From GCA-002727615 sp964442655 (GTDB lineage: Bacteria; Pseudomonadota; Alphaproteobacteria; TMED109), in contig CAYTZM010000001.1 in NCBI GenBank assembly GCA_964442655.1, forward strand, positions 248,001-312,000: 64,000 bases of DNA, in the 5' to 3' direction. This document shows, one piece after another, positions 37,407 to 45,940 of the stretch. A model generated the notes under the pieces. It was given only the letters and a program-made list of their open reading frames with translations. It was not told where the DNA came from and did no database searches. How positions within the stretch are numbered: the stretch's first letter is position 1; each line of letters begins with the position of its first letter. A program made the translations under genes and the position numbers.

Positions 37407-38379
37407 TATTTCTGTAAGGTTAGCCATTAGAGATGCTATAGCTGAGGAAATGAGGAGCAATAGTAATGTATTCTTAATTGGTGAAGAAGTTGGAGAATAT
37501 GAAGGTGCTTATAAGGTAAGTCAAGGACTTTTGGCAGAATTTGGGAGCAATAGAATAGTTGATACGCCAATAACGGAAGCAGGATTTACTGGGCTTTCTA
37601 TAGGAGCAGCTATGGGAGGTTTGTCTCCTATAGTAGAGTTTATGACTTGGAATTTTGCTTTTCAAGCAATAGATCAAATTATTAATTCAGCTGCTAAAAC
37701 ATTTTATATGTCAGGGGGTTCTGTTAATATTCCAATAGTATTTCGAGGTCCAAATGGATCTGCTTCACAAGTTGCTGCACAACATAGTCATGATTTAAGT
37801 TCAATATTTACAAATATACCAGGTTTGATAGTTCTTGCTCCGTATGATAGTGCTGATGCTAAAGGTTTATTAAAATCAGCTATTAGAGAGCCAAATCCAG
37901 TAATATTTTTAGAAAATGAAATATTATATAATGAAACTTTTGAAGTTCCTGAAATAGACTATGTTACTCCAATAGGGAAAGCATTAGTCAAAAGGACTGG
38001 AAAAGATATTACTTTAGTTTCATGTTCAAGAGGAGTTGAGACTGCATTAGGTGCCTCTGATATTTTAGCTAAAAATAATATTAGTGCAGAAATTATTGAT
38101 TTAAGATCTTTAAGGCCAATAGATTTTGAAACAATAATTAATTCAGTAAAAAAAACTAATAGAATTATTTCTGTAGAGGAGGGCTGGTTGAGTTGTGGTA
38201 TAGGATCAGAAATAATATCTACGATAGCAAGTAGGGCTTTTGATTATTTAGATGCTCCTCCTGAAAGGATAAGTGCTGAAGATGTTCCATTACCATACGC
38301 AAAAAATTTAGAAAGTTTAAGCTTACCTAATAAAGAAGGTGTAGCCAAGATATGTATGCATTATCTAAAAAATAACTAA
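37399..38379 (+). CDS. pdhB: Pyruvate dehydrogenase E1 beta subunit
   Basis: This partner of PdhA completes the E1 active site and binds E2. Visible are [37 protein letters not shown] N-terminal sequence, [18 protein letters not shown] (about 55-72), [27 protein letters not shown] and the C-terminal transketolase domain ISVEEGW. Many alphaproteobacterial PdhB proteins carry an N-terminal lipoyl domain; this 326-residue form has none. It is coupled to pdhA by an 8-base overlap. Confidence 0.95.
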   Translation: MANISVRLAIRDAIAEEMRSNSNVFLIGEEVGEYEGAYKVSQGLLAEFGSNRIVDTPITEAGFTGLSIGAAMGGLSPIVEFMTWNFAFQAIDQIINSAAKTFYMSGGSVNIPIVFRGPNGSASQVAAQHSHDLSSIFTNIPGLIVLAPYDSADAKGLLKSAIREPNPVIFLENEILYNETFEVPEIDYVTPIGKALVKRTGKDITLVSCSRGVETALGASDILAKNNISAEIIDLRSLRPIDFETIINSVKKTNRIISVEEGWLSCGIGSEIISTIASRAFDYLDAPPERISAEDVPLPYAKNLESLSLPNKEGVAKICMHYLKNN

Positions 38380-38383
38380 AATT

Positions 38384-38429
38384 AGCAATATTATTTTGTT
38401 AATATTAATTTTTATTAATGATTATTGCT
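38384..38429 (+). repeat. Inverted repeat in the pdhB-pdhC gap
   Basis: AGCAATA (38384-38390) and TATTGCT (38423-38429) are exact complements, and ATTAAT repeats within the interval can pair inside them. The structure is followed by TTTAAA rather than a run of T. It could be a weak terminator or mRNA-stabilising hairpin after pdhB, but it is AT-only inside and may be chance. Confidence 0.25.
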
Positions 38430-38461
38430 TTAAATAGGCAAATATTAGAAATTTTCGCAAT

Positions 38462-38489
38462 TTGATTTTTAATGTTTATTTTATATAGT
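38462..38489 (+). promoter_or_regulatory. Candidate promoter of pdhC-lpd-lipA
   Basis: TTGATT (38462-38467) and TATAGT (38484-38489) are 16 bases apart in the 141-base gap ahead of pdhC, the largest spacer in this part of the window after the rpsB leader. It would let pdhC-lpd-lipA-ratA be transcribed apart from pdhAB. An imperfect palindrome TTGCTTTAAATAGGCAA lies just upstream (38425-38441). Confidence 0.35.
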
Positions 38490-38520
38490 ATTATATTAAG
38501 TAAGTTTAAGGAAATTTAAT

Positions 38521-39822
38521 ATGGCAGTTCCAATCTTAATGCCTTCCTTGTCTCCTACTATGACAGAAGGAAGTATAGCTAAATGGTGTAAAAATATAGG
38601 AGATGAAGTTAAGCCAGGTGATATAATTGTAGAGATAGAAACTGATAAAGCAACTATGGAAATAGAAGCTGTAGATGAGGGTATATTAGAAAAAATTTTA
38701 TATAATGATGGCGATGAAGGAATTACGGTAAATAGCTTGATTGCTGTTTTAAAAAATAAATCAGATACTGAAAAAGAAATAAAAGATATTCTTGATAAAC
38801 ATCAAATAAAAGAAAATGAAGATATTGTTATAGAAGTTGAAGATGAAAATAAAGTTATACGTAATGATATTAATGTTATTGATGAAGTTGTAGAAGGCAA
38901 GGATATCGATAAAACAGTTTCAGAAACTGCTTCTGTAAAAAAAGATTTAAGTAAAGATGTTAATTTAAATCAAAGAGTGTCTATTAGTCCTTTAGCAAAA
39001 AGATTAATTTTTCAAAATAATATTAATATAGAGGAAATAAGTGGGAGCGGACCAAGAGGGAGAATTGTAAAAAAAGATTTGGATTTTTTATTAAACAAAA
39101 ACAATAACTTAAATAAAAATATTAAAAATATTCATAAAGATAATAAAGTTAAAAAAATTTCTTCTATGAGGAAAATTATTGCTGAAAGGTTATCTTTATC
39201 TAAGCAAGAAATACCCCATTTTTATTTAACAGTTAATTGTGTTGTTGATAATTTACTTATTGCTAGAAAAGAAATGAATTCTGGAAAAAATGATGAAGAA
39301 AAAATTTCTATTAATGACATTATAATAAAAGCACTGTCATTAGCTTTAATTAAAGTACCAGAAGCTAATTGTAAATGGGGTGTTAAAGAAATTACTTATT
39401 TTAGTTCTGTAGACATTAGTGTGGCTGTAGCTGTGGACGATGGCTTATTTACTCCAGTAATAAGGAACGCAGATAGTTTAAATATTTCTGAAATTTCTTT
39501 AATTATGAAAGATTATATTTCTTTGGCTAAAGTAGGAAAGTTGATGCCTAAAGATTATGAAGGAGGTAATTTTTCTATAAGTAATTTAGGTATGTATAAC
39601 ATAGATAGTTTTTCTGCTATTATTAACCCTCCTCAATCGGGAATTTTGGCTATTGGTGCTATTAAAAATTCTCCTATAGCAATTGAGAATGAGGTAAGAT
39701 TGTCAAATGTAATGAGTTGTCAATTATCAGGAGACCATAGAGCTATTGATGGTGCAGTAGGGGCCAAATTATTATCTGAATTTAAGGATATTATAGAAAA
39801 TCCATATAAAATGTTAGTTTAA
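38521..39822 (+). CDS. pdhC: Pyruvate dehydrogenase E2, dihydrolipoamide acetyltransferase
   Basis: This is the core of the pyruvate dehydrogenase complex, moving the acetyl group from E1 to CoA. One lipoyl domain spans about residues 1-80, with the lipoylated Lys in ETDKATMEIE (about 43). A charged linker follows, then an E3/E1-binding domain at about 155-195 (ISPLAKRLIFQNNINIEEISGSGPRGRIVKKD). The catalytic domain ends with the His-Asp motif GDHRAIDGAVGAKLL. Length (433) is normal. AAGGA lies 8 bases before the ATG. Confidence 0.96.
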   Translation: MAVPILMPSLSPTMTEGSIAKWCKNIGDEVKPGDIIVEIETDKATMEIEAVDEGILEKILYNDGDEGITVNSLIAVLKNKSDTEKEIKDILDKHQIKENEDIVIEVEDENKVIRNDINVIDEVVEGKDIDKTVSETASVKKDLSKDVNLNQRVSISPLAKRLIFQNNINIEEISGSGPRGRIVKKDLDFLLNKNNNLNKNIKNIHKDNKVKKISSMRKIIAERLSLSKQEIPHFYLTVNCVVDNLLIARKEMNSGKNDEEKISINDIIIKALSLALIKVPEANCKWGVKEITYFSSVDISVAVAVDDGLFTPVIRNADSLNISEISLIMKDYISLAKVGKLMPKDYEGGNFSISNLGMYNIDSFSAIINPPQSGILAIGAIKNSPIAIENEVRLSNVMSCQLSGDHRAIDGAVGAKLLSEFKDIIENPYKMLV

Positions 39823-39830
39823 GGTATAGC

Positions 39831-41222
39831 ATGAATAAGAATTATGATTTAATCGTGATTGGAAGTGGTCCTGGTGGTTATGTTGCAGCTATTAGAGCGG
39901 CTCAATTAGGACTTAAAACTCTTGTAGTAGAGAAAGATAAATTAGGAGGGATATGTCTTAATTGGGGATGTATTCCAACTAAAGCACTTTTAAGGTCTGC
40001 AGAAATAAGACATCTTATGTCAGAAATTAATAATTATGGTTTAAATATGTCATCTCATAAATTTGATTGGAATAAAGTAATTAAAAGATCTCGAAATATA
40101 GCAGATAAGCTGTCTGAGGGTATAAAATTTTTACTGAAAAAGAATAAAATCGATGTAATTTTTGGGGAGGGAAAATTATCTGGACCAGGTAGAGTAGTAA
40201 TAAATAATGGTGAAGAATTTTTATTAGAGGCTTCGAATATAATATTAGCAACAGGTGCGCGTCCTAAGACTTTAAAAGGATTAGAGATAGATAATAAAAA
40301 TATATGGAGCTATAAAGATGCTATGATGCCCAATAAGTTACCTAAATCTATTATTATAGTTGGAGCTGGGGCTATTGGTGTAGAGTTTGCTAGTTTTTAT
40401 AATGATTTTGACGTAGATGTAACTTTAGTAGAAACTCAGAAAAATATTCTTCCTTTAGAAGACAGTGAAGTTTCAGATTTTATTAGATTAGATTTTTTTA
40501 ATAGAAAAATAAATATTTTAAATGAAACAAAAATTATAAACTTAGAATCAAAAAATACTAATGTGATTGCTGATTTAGAGTTTTCTGATGGTAAAAGAAA
40601 AAAAATTACTTATTCAAAAGCGATTGTAGCAGTAGGTATCGAAGCTAATGTAGACAGTTTGGGGCTTGATTCCATAAATATAAAAATTAATAATGGTCAT
40701 ATAATAACAAATGAATATGGACAAACTTCTGAAAAGGGAATTTATGCTATTGGGGATATTACAGGAGCTCCATGGTTAGCGCATAAAGCAAGTCATGAAG
40801 GTATAAATTGTGTTGAATATATAGCTAACGGTTCTAATTCATATCATGATTTATCTATAATTCCTTCTTGTACTTATGCAAGACCACAAGTTGCAAGTAT
40901 AGGAATGACTGAGGAAAAAGCAAAAAAGCTTAATAAAAACCTTAAAATTGGTAAATTTTCATTAGTTGGAAATGGTAAAGCGTTAGCAGCTGGAGATAAT
41001 TCTGGTTTTGTTAAAACTATTTTTGATAAAGATACTGGAGAATTAATTGGAGCACATTTGGTGGGGCCTGAGGTAACTGAATTAGTTTCTGTTTATTCTT
41101 TAGCAATGAAACTAGAGGCAACAGAATTAGATTTAATGAATACAATATTTCCCCACCCTACGATATCTGAATCAATTCATGAATCCGTATTGGATGCATA
41201 TGATAGAGCAATCCATATTTAA
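39831..41222 (+). CDS. lpd: Dihydrolipoamide dehydrogenase (E3)
   Basis: This FAD flavoenzyme reoxidises the lipoyl groups of E2. The FAD-binding GSGPGGYVAAIRAAQLG (about 12-28), the redox disulfide GGICLNWGCIPTKALLR (about 40-56), the NAD-binding GAGAIGVEFASFY, AIGDITGAPWLAHKASHEG, and the C-terminal His-Glu pair FPHPTISESIHE are all present. The CLNWGCIPTK variant is typical of the PDH-linked alphaproteobacterial E3. It follows pdhC after 8 bases. Confidence 0.96.
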   Translation: MNKNYDLIVIGSGPGGYVAAIRAAQLGLKTLVVEKDKLGGICLNWGCIPTKALLRSAEIRHLMSEINNYGLNMSSHKFDWNKVIKRSRNIADKLSEGIKFLLKKNKIDVIFGEGKLSGPGRVVINNGEEFLLEASNIILATGARPKTLKGLEIDNKNIWSYKDAMMPNKLPKSIIIVGAGAIGVEFASFYNDFDVDVTLVETQKNILPLEDSEVSDFIRLDFFNRKINILNETKIINLESKNTNVIADLEFSDGKRKKITYSKAIVAVGIEANVDSLGLDSINIKINNGHIITNEYGQTSEKGIYAIGDITGAPWLAHKASHEGINCVEYIANGSNSYHDLSIIPSCTYARPQVASIGMTEEKAKKLNKNLKIGKFSLVGNGKALAAGDNSGFVKTIFDKDTGELIGAHLVGPEVTELVSVYSLAMKLEATELDLMNTIFPHPTISESIHESVLDAYDRAIHI

Positions 41223-41242
41223 GTAAGGTTTAAATTTTTAAT

Positions 41243-42175
41243 ATGAAAAATAATTATATATCAAATAGTCATCTCCGAAATAATGATAAAAATAGTTTAA
41301 AAAGACCTAATTGGATTAAAGTTAAAGCGCCTATTTCAGAAAAATATATTGATACGAGGAATCTAATATCCAAGTCAAATTTAAATACAGTTTGTGAGTC
41401 TGCTGCATGTCCAAATATCGGGGAGTGTTGGGATAAAAAACATGTAACAGTGATGATTTTAGGAGACATCTGCACAAGAAAGTGTGGTTTTTGTAATATA
41501 AAAACAGGAGCTCCTACTAATTTAGATTTGTTAGAACCTTATAGACTAGCAAGGGCAATTTCTAAATTGAATTTAAATCATGTAGTAATAACTTCGGTAG
41601 ATCGAGATGATTTAGTGGATGGAGGAGCTTCACAATTTGAAAATTGTATAAAAGAGTTAAGAAGAATCTGTAAACATACTACTATAGAAGTTTTGACTCC
41701 AGATTTTCAGAGAAAAAAAGGTGCGTTAGATAAAGTTGTATTGGCAGGTCCTGATGTATTTAATCATAATTTAGAAACTGTTTCTAGATTGTATAAAAAA
41801 GTTAGAAGAGGAGCAAATTACAAACATAGTTTAAACATATTAAAAAATGCAAAAATTATTAACTCTAGTATTTTTACTAAATCTGGGATTATGGTTGGGT
41901 TAGGAGAAAGTATTAAAGAAATAGAGAAATTGTTAGATGATTTAAAATATGCTAAAGTTGATTTTGTTACTATAGGTCAATATTTACAACCCACTAAAAA
42001 TCACTTATCAGTAGATAAATATTATACTATTGAGGAATTTAATATATTAAAAAATTTGGCATATAAAAGGAATTTTTTATTAGTATCTTCATCTCCATTA
42101 ACTAGGTCATCATATCATGCAGATAAAGATTTTATGAAGTTGAAATCTGCAAGACAAAAATTGATAAATATATAG
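41243..42175 (+). CDS. lipA: Lipoyl synthase
   Basis: This radical SAM enzyme inserts two sulfurs into octanoyl-E2 to make the lipoyl cofactor used by PdhC. The auxiliary iron-sulfur cluster Cys residues are in [13 protein letters not shown] (about 50-62). The radical SAM triad is in [10 protein letters not shown] (about 77-86). The C-terminal [15 protein letters not shown] is also typical. Length (310) is normal. Being next to its substrate protein genes suggests co-expression. ratA starts immediately after the stop. Confidence 0.97.
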   Translation: MKNNYISNSHLRNNDKNSLKRPNWIKVKAPISEKYIDTRNLISKSNLNTVCESAACPNIGECWDKKHVTVMILGDICTRKCGFCNIKTGAPTNLDLLEPYRLARAISKLNLNHVVITSVDRDDLVDGGASQFENCIKELRRICKHTTIEVLTPDFQRKKGALDKVVLAGPDVFNHNLETVSRLYKKVRRGANYKHSLNILKNAKIINSSIFTKSGIMVGLGESIKEIEKLLDDLKYAKVDFVTIGQYLQPTKNHLSVDKYYTIEEFNILKNLAYKRNFLLVSSSPLTRSSYHADKDFMKLKSARQKLINI

Positions 42176-42613
42176 ATGAACACTTATGAAGTAAAACGTG
42201 TTTTAAATTATTCTGATAGTAAAATCTTTGACTTGGTTAATGATGTAGAAGAATACCCAAAATTTTTACCATGGTGTAAGAGTGCCAGTGTTTATAATAA
42301 ATTAAAAAGTGAATTTTATTCTGATATTACTATAGGGTTTAATTTAATAAATGAAACTTTTACTAGTAGAGTAGTATTCATTAGACCTAAAAAAATTATT
42401 TCTACGGCTACAAAAGGACCATTTAAACAAATGGTTAATCAGTGGAATATCAACTTTATAAACAATACTTCATGTGAAGTTATTTTAAAAATTCAATATG
42501 AATTTAATTCTGTCTTTATGGAAAAAATATTGGGAAATGTTTTTGAATCAGCGACTAAAAAAATGATTTCAGCGTTTGAAAATAGAGCAAGACAATTATT
42601 TGATACAAACTAA
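42176..42613 (+). CDS. ratA: START-domain RatA/Coq10-like protein
   Basis: This is a polyketide cyclase/START-like protein of the RatA-Coq10 family. Recognised from YSDSKIFDLVNDVEEYPKFLPWCKSA near the N-terminus and the closing helix region FESATKKMISAFENRARQLF. In mitochondria and alphaproteobacteria the family is tied to ubiquinone function; in E. coli RatA was described as a ribosome-association inhibitor. Position next to lipA is conserved in alphaproteobacteria, and the Coq10-like role seems more likely here, but that is inference. Its 3' end overlaps convergent pncC by 4 bases. Confidence 0.88.
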   Translation: MNTYEVKRVLNYSDSKIFDLVNDVEEYPKFLPWCKSASVYNKLKSEFYSDITIGFNLINETFTSRVVFIRPKKIISTATKGPFKQMVNQWNINFINNTSCEVILKIQYEFNSVFMEKILGNVFESATKKMISAFENRARQLFDTN

Positions 42614-43098
42614 CTTTTTTTAAATTCTTTTATGAGCATATTAAAACAAGTTATAGCCGTCTGTTGCCTCACATGTTGTCTATCTCCTTTATATATAATT
42701 TCAATATGTTCGGTATAATTTTTTCTAGAAATTGAATGATGTACTAACCCTACTGGTTTTTCTACGGTTCCTCCATTTGGACCTGCTATTCCAGATACTG
42801 CAATAGATATATCTGAATTAGTAATGAGAAGTGCTTTTTTTGACATTTCTAGAACTGTTTCTTTGCTTACGGCACCATATTTTTTAATAATATTTGCATT
42901 TACGTTTAATAATTCTGTTTTTGCTTTGTTTGAATAAGTAACAAATCCTCCAGTATAAACATTAGAAGCGCCTGAATGGTTGGTAATATAATTAGCTATT
43001 AAACCTCCGGTACATGATTCTGCAGTGGATAAAGTTAATTTATTTTCTTTGAGCAGATTAACAACTTGTAAAGATAAAGAATTAAGTTCTTTTTCCAT
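42610..43098 (-). CDS. pncC: CinA C-terminal domain protein, nicotinamide-nucleotide amidase
   Basis: This enzyme deamidates nicotinamide mononucleotide, recycling the by-product of NAD-dependent DNA ligase. The family motif TAESCTGGLIANYITNHSG (about residues 24-42) and YSNKAKTELLNV, VSGIAGPNGGT are present. It is a stand-alone C-terminal domain of 162 residues, the common alphaproteobacterial form, without the N-terminal MoCF domain of full CinA. It shares one base with pgpA. Confidence 0.92.
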   Translation of the reverse strand: MEKELNSLSLQVVNLLKENKLTLSTAESCTGGLIANYITNHSGASNVYTGGFVTYSNKAKTELLNVNANIIKKYGAVSKETVLEMSKKALLITNSDISIAVSGIAGPNGGTVEKPVGLVHHSISRKNYTEHIEIIYKGDRQHVRQQTAITCFNMLIKEFKKS

Positions 43099-43553
43099 TA
43101 TACAATTAAATTTAGGAAATACATTATAATGGCAGTATATATTCCTGCTATAACATCATCTAACATAACTCCTAAACCTCCTTTCATATTTTTATCTATA
43201 TATGATGCAGGCCAAGGCTTAAATATGTCAAATAATCTAAAGAGTATAAAGGATATCATTATTAATATAGGGTTATTGATTACTGGAAGCATTGCAATTA
43301 ATTGCCCTACTACTTCATCCATAACAATTATGCTTGAATCTTTTTCTCCGCTATTTTTTTCATATATATCTGAACAAATTATTCCTAATATTAATAGTAA
43401 AGGTATTAAAAAGTAGAATATTTTAAAGTCAATAATATTTATACCGTAACCAAGAATAACACCAGCTAATGATCCAAAAGTACCCGATGCTATTGGTATA
43501 AAACCTATTCCTATAAAAGATAAAAATATTGTATTAATACTAATATTTTTCAT
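43098..43553 (-). CDS. pgpA: Phosphatidylglycerophosphatase A
   Basis: This inner-membrane phosphatase makes phosphatidylglycerol from its phosphate. The N-terminal GFIPIASGTFGSLAGV (about residues 17-32), the acidic motif SIIVMDEVVGQLIAM, RLFDIFKPWP and DDVIAGIYTA are family hallmarks. Several hydrophobic helices are visible. Length (151) is normal. It lies 1 base after ispDF and overlaps pncC by one base. Confidence 0.93.
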   Translation of the reverse strand: MKNISINTIFLSFIGIGFIPIASGTFGSLAGVILGYGINIIDFKIFYFLIPLLLILGIICSDIYEKNSGEKDSSIIVMDEVVGQLIAMLPVINNPILIMISFILFRLFDIFKPWPASYIDKNMKGGLGVMLDDVIAGIYTAIIMYFLNLIV

Positions 43554-43554
43554 G

Positions 43555-44748
43555 CTAATATTCTCTTGATATGGTTGTTAAACATTTTACCATTATCCCT
43601 TCTTCTCTTCCTAGATATCCTAGTCCTTCGGTTGTTGTAGCTTTTATAGATATATTTTTTTTATGGATATTAATTAATTTTGATAAGTTGTTTCTGATTT
43701 TATTTCTATGTGGACTTATTTTTGGTTTTTCACAAATTATTGTGACATCAGTATGAATAATTTTACTATTATGAAGTCTTAGTTTTTCTAAAGCAAAATC
43801 TAAAAATATTTTTGAATCTGCTTTCTTCCATCTATCATCAGTATTTGAAAATTTACTGCCTATGTCTCCATCTGCAATTGTCCCTAAAATTGAATCAACT
43901 AAAGAATGAATTAATACATCTGCATCGGAATGTCCTATTAAATTTTTATTATATTTTATTTTTATGCCTCCTATTTTAATGAATGTATTTTTATTAACTA
44001 TTTCACCAAATTTATGGACGTCTATTCCTAATCCACTTACAGAAATATATTTTTTTTCTTTCAAATTCATTATTGCTTTAATTGTACTTAAGTCTGATTT
44101 GGTAGTAATTTTTATATTCTGATAATCTCCTGTAAATGTATAAATTTTCTTTTTATTGTCTAATAATACGCTATCATCGTTAGCATTAATTATCTTTGTA
44201 TTTGAATGGGCTTTTAATAAGGTTTTGTAATTAAATCCTTGTGGAGTTTGTGCTAAAATTAATGAGTCCTTGTTCAAATTTTCTATTATATAATTAGACT
44301 TATTTATTTTTTTTAGAGCATCATTAATTTTTATTACAGGTATTGCTGAATCATATTTATCTAAATAATTAATAATATCATTGATAATTTTTCTTGAAAT
44401 ATTTGGTCGAGCGGAATCGTGGATTAAAACCTTATTTGGTTTATATTTTTTTAATTCTACTAAGGCTTTAAATACTGACTCTTGTCTTGTTGATCCACCA
44501 TTAATAAATTTAATTCTTTTTAATTCTTTTAAAGAAGATTTTGCGATGCTTTTATGTAATTTGTTTATTACGACTAATACAATGTCTATTTTATTATTTA
44601 AAAATGGTTTTGTACTATGATAGATTATTGCTTTATTATTTATTAATTCATATTGTTTAAGTTTTGTTTTATCAAATCTAGAACTAGAACCAGCAGCTAA
44701 AAGTATTGCTGCAGTTGATATGTTATTTTTCATTTTATTTTCAATCAT
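43555..44748 (-). CDS. ispDF: Bifunctional IspD-IspF enzyme of the MEP pathway
   Basis: This is a fusion of 4-diphosphocytidyl-methylerythritol synthase (IspD, about residues 1-230) and methylerythritol cyclodiphosphate synthase (IspF, about 236-397). IspD shows AILLAAGSSSRF and HDSARPNISRKII. IspF shows the metal-binding GIDVHKFGE, GHSDADVLIHSLVDSILG and the C-terminal TTTEGLGYLGREEGI. The fusion is typical of alpha- and epsilonproteobacteria. An alternative ATG lies 15 bases downstream, at 44733. The dusB gene that usually follows ispDF and precedes ntrB is missing; the two flanking genes are instead divergent. Confidence 0.95.
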   Translation of the reverse strand: MIENKMKNNISTAAILLAAGSSSRFDKTKLKQYELINNKAIIYHSTKPFLNNKIDIVLVVINKLHKSIAKSSLKELKRIKFINGGSTRQESVFKALVELKKYKPNKVLIHDSARPNISRKIINDIINYLDKYDSAIPVIKINDALKKINKSNYIIENLNKDSLILAQTPQGFNYKTLLKAHSNTKIINANDDSVLLDNKKKIYTFTGDYQNIKITTKSDLSTIKAIMNLKEKKYISVSGLGIDVHKFGEIVNKNTFIKIGGIKIKYNKNLIGHSDADVLIHSLVDSILGTIADGDIGSKFSNTDDRWKKADSKIFLDFALEKLRLHNSKIIHTDVTIICEKPKISPHRNKIRNNLSKLINIHKKNISIKATTTEGLGYLGREEGIMVKCLTTISREY

Positions 44749-44796
44749 TATTTTATATTAATACTATATTTTTTTTAAATTAGAAAAAATTTTCTT

Positions 44797-44840
44797 TAGA
44801 CAAAAAGTTTATATTATATAAAATGCCTAATAAATAGGCA
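44797..44840 (+). promoter_or_regulatory. Candidate ntrB promoter with adjoining hairpin
   Basis: TAGACA (44797-44802) and TAAAAT (44819-44824) are 16 bases apart. Directly after them TGCCTA (44824-44829) and its complement TAGGCA (44835-44840) form a 6-base stem with a 5-base loop. The hairpin would lie at the transcript start, where it could be an operator or a 5' stabilising structure. The boxes are weak; the palindrome itself is exact. Confidence 0.4.
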
Positions 44841-44866
44841 ATTTATGATCTGGTGAGTAAAAATTA

Positions 44867-45940
44867 ATGAAAAACAATAAAATAGAAGATTTTAATTATG
44901 AGCAATTTATTAATTTAATACCTAACCCTATTTTATTAATTAATAACTTGAATAATATAATGTTCGTTAATTTTGCAGCAGAATTAGTTTTTGGAGAAAG
45001 TTCAAAAATATTAAAAAGAAAATCTTTAGAAGATATTTTACCCACAGACAGTCAATTACTTTCATTAGTAGAGCAAGTAAAGAATCAAACATATAGCGCC
45101 ACCCAATATGATGTAATCATAAATGATAGTAATAAAAAAGTTTTATTAGTAGATGTAGTAGCAGGGAATTATGAAGATCATGTAATTTTATCTATTCATA
45201 AAAAAGCTATAGCTCAACAAATAGATAGAAGAGTAGTTCAAAAAAATATTCATTCCATATCAGGATTGTCAGCATTAATGGCTCATGAAATTAAAAACCC
45301 TTTATCTGGTATTAAAGGGGCAGCTCAATTATTAGATGGAGAAGTTAAGAAACAAGAAAAAGAGTTAACAAGACTTATTATTGATGAAGTAGATAGGATA
45401 GGAGATTTAATAAATAAGCTTGGGGCATTGTCTGATAAAAATATTATTTCTAGGTCAGCAGTAAATATACATGATGTTTTACAGAGAGTATGTAATTTAG
45501 CGAAAAATAGTTTTGCTAAAAGTATTATTATAAATGAAGAATTTGATCCATCTTTACCTGAGGTTTTTGGTGATATGAATTCTTTGATACAATTGTTTTT
45601 AAATTTAGTAAAGAATGCTGCAGAGGCAAAAGAAAATGGAATCATAACTATTCAAACTGGGTATAGACATGGTTTTAATATTAAAGTTTCTGGTAGTAAA
45701 AAAAAGTTAAGATTACCCATTTTTATTAATATTAAAGATAATGGTCCTGGGATTCCTGAGGATATAAGGTCACATTTATTTGAACCTTTTGTTTCTTCTA
45801 AATATGGTGGTTCAGGACTTGGTTTATCTCTTGTCTCTAGTATAATTGAGGAGCATGGAGGTATAATAGAATTAAATAGCAATAAAGATCAAACGATCTT
45901 CACAGTATTGCTTCCTTCTTATGATGAGGATATGAGATGA
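44867..45940 (+). CDS. ntrB: Nitrogen regulation sensor kinase NtrB
   Basis: This cytoplasmic histidine kinase/phosphatase acts on NtrC under control of PII proteins. A PAS domain fills about residues 12-110. The phosphorylated His is His140 in LMAHEIKNPLSGIKGAAQLL. The ATP-binding domain has the N-box LFLNLVKNAAEA, DNGPGIPEDI and SGLGLSLVSSIIEEHGG. No membrane helix is seen. Length (357) is normal. The stop overlaps ntrC by 4 bases (ATGA). Confidence 0.94.
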   Translation: MKNNKIEDFNYEQFINLIPNPILLINNLNNIMFVNFAAELVFGESSKILKRKSLEDILPTDSQLLSLVEQVKNQTYSATQYDVIINDSNKKVLLVDVVAGNYEDHVILSIHKKAIAQQIDRRVVQKNIHSISGLSALMAHEIKNPLSGIKGAAQLLDGEVKKQEKELTRLIIDEVDRIGDLINKLGALSDKNIISRSAVNIHDVLQRVCNLAKNSFAKSIIINEEFDPSLPEVFGDMNSLIQLFLNLVKNAAEAKENGIITIQTGYRHGFNIKVSGSKKKLRLPIFINIKDNGPGIPEDIRSHLFEPFVSSKYGGSGLGLSLVSSIIEEHGGIIELNSNKDQTIFTVLLPSYDEDMR

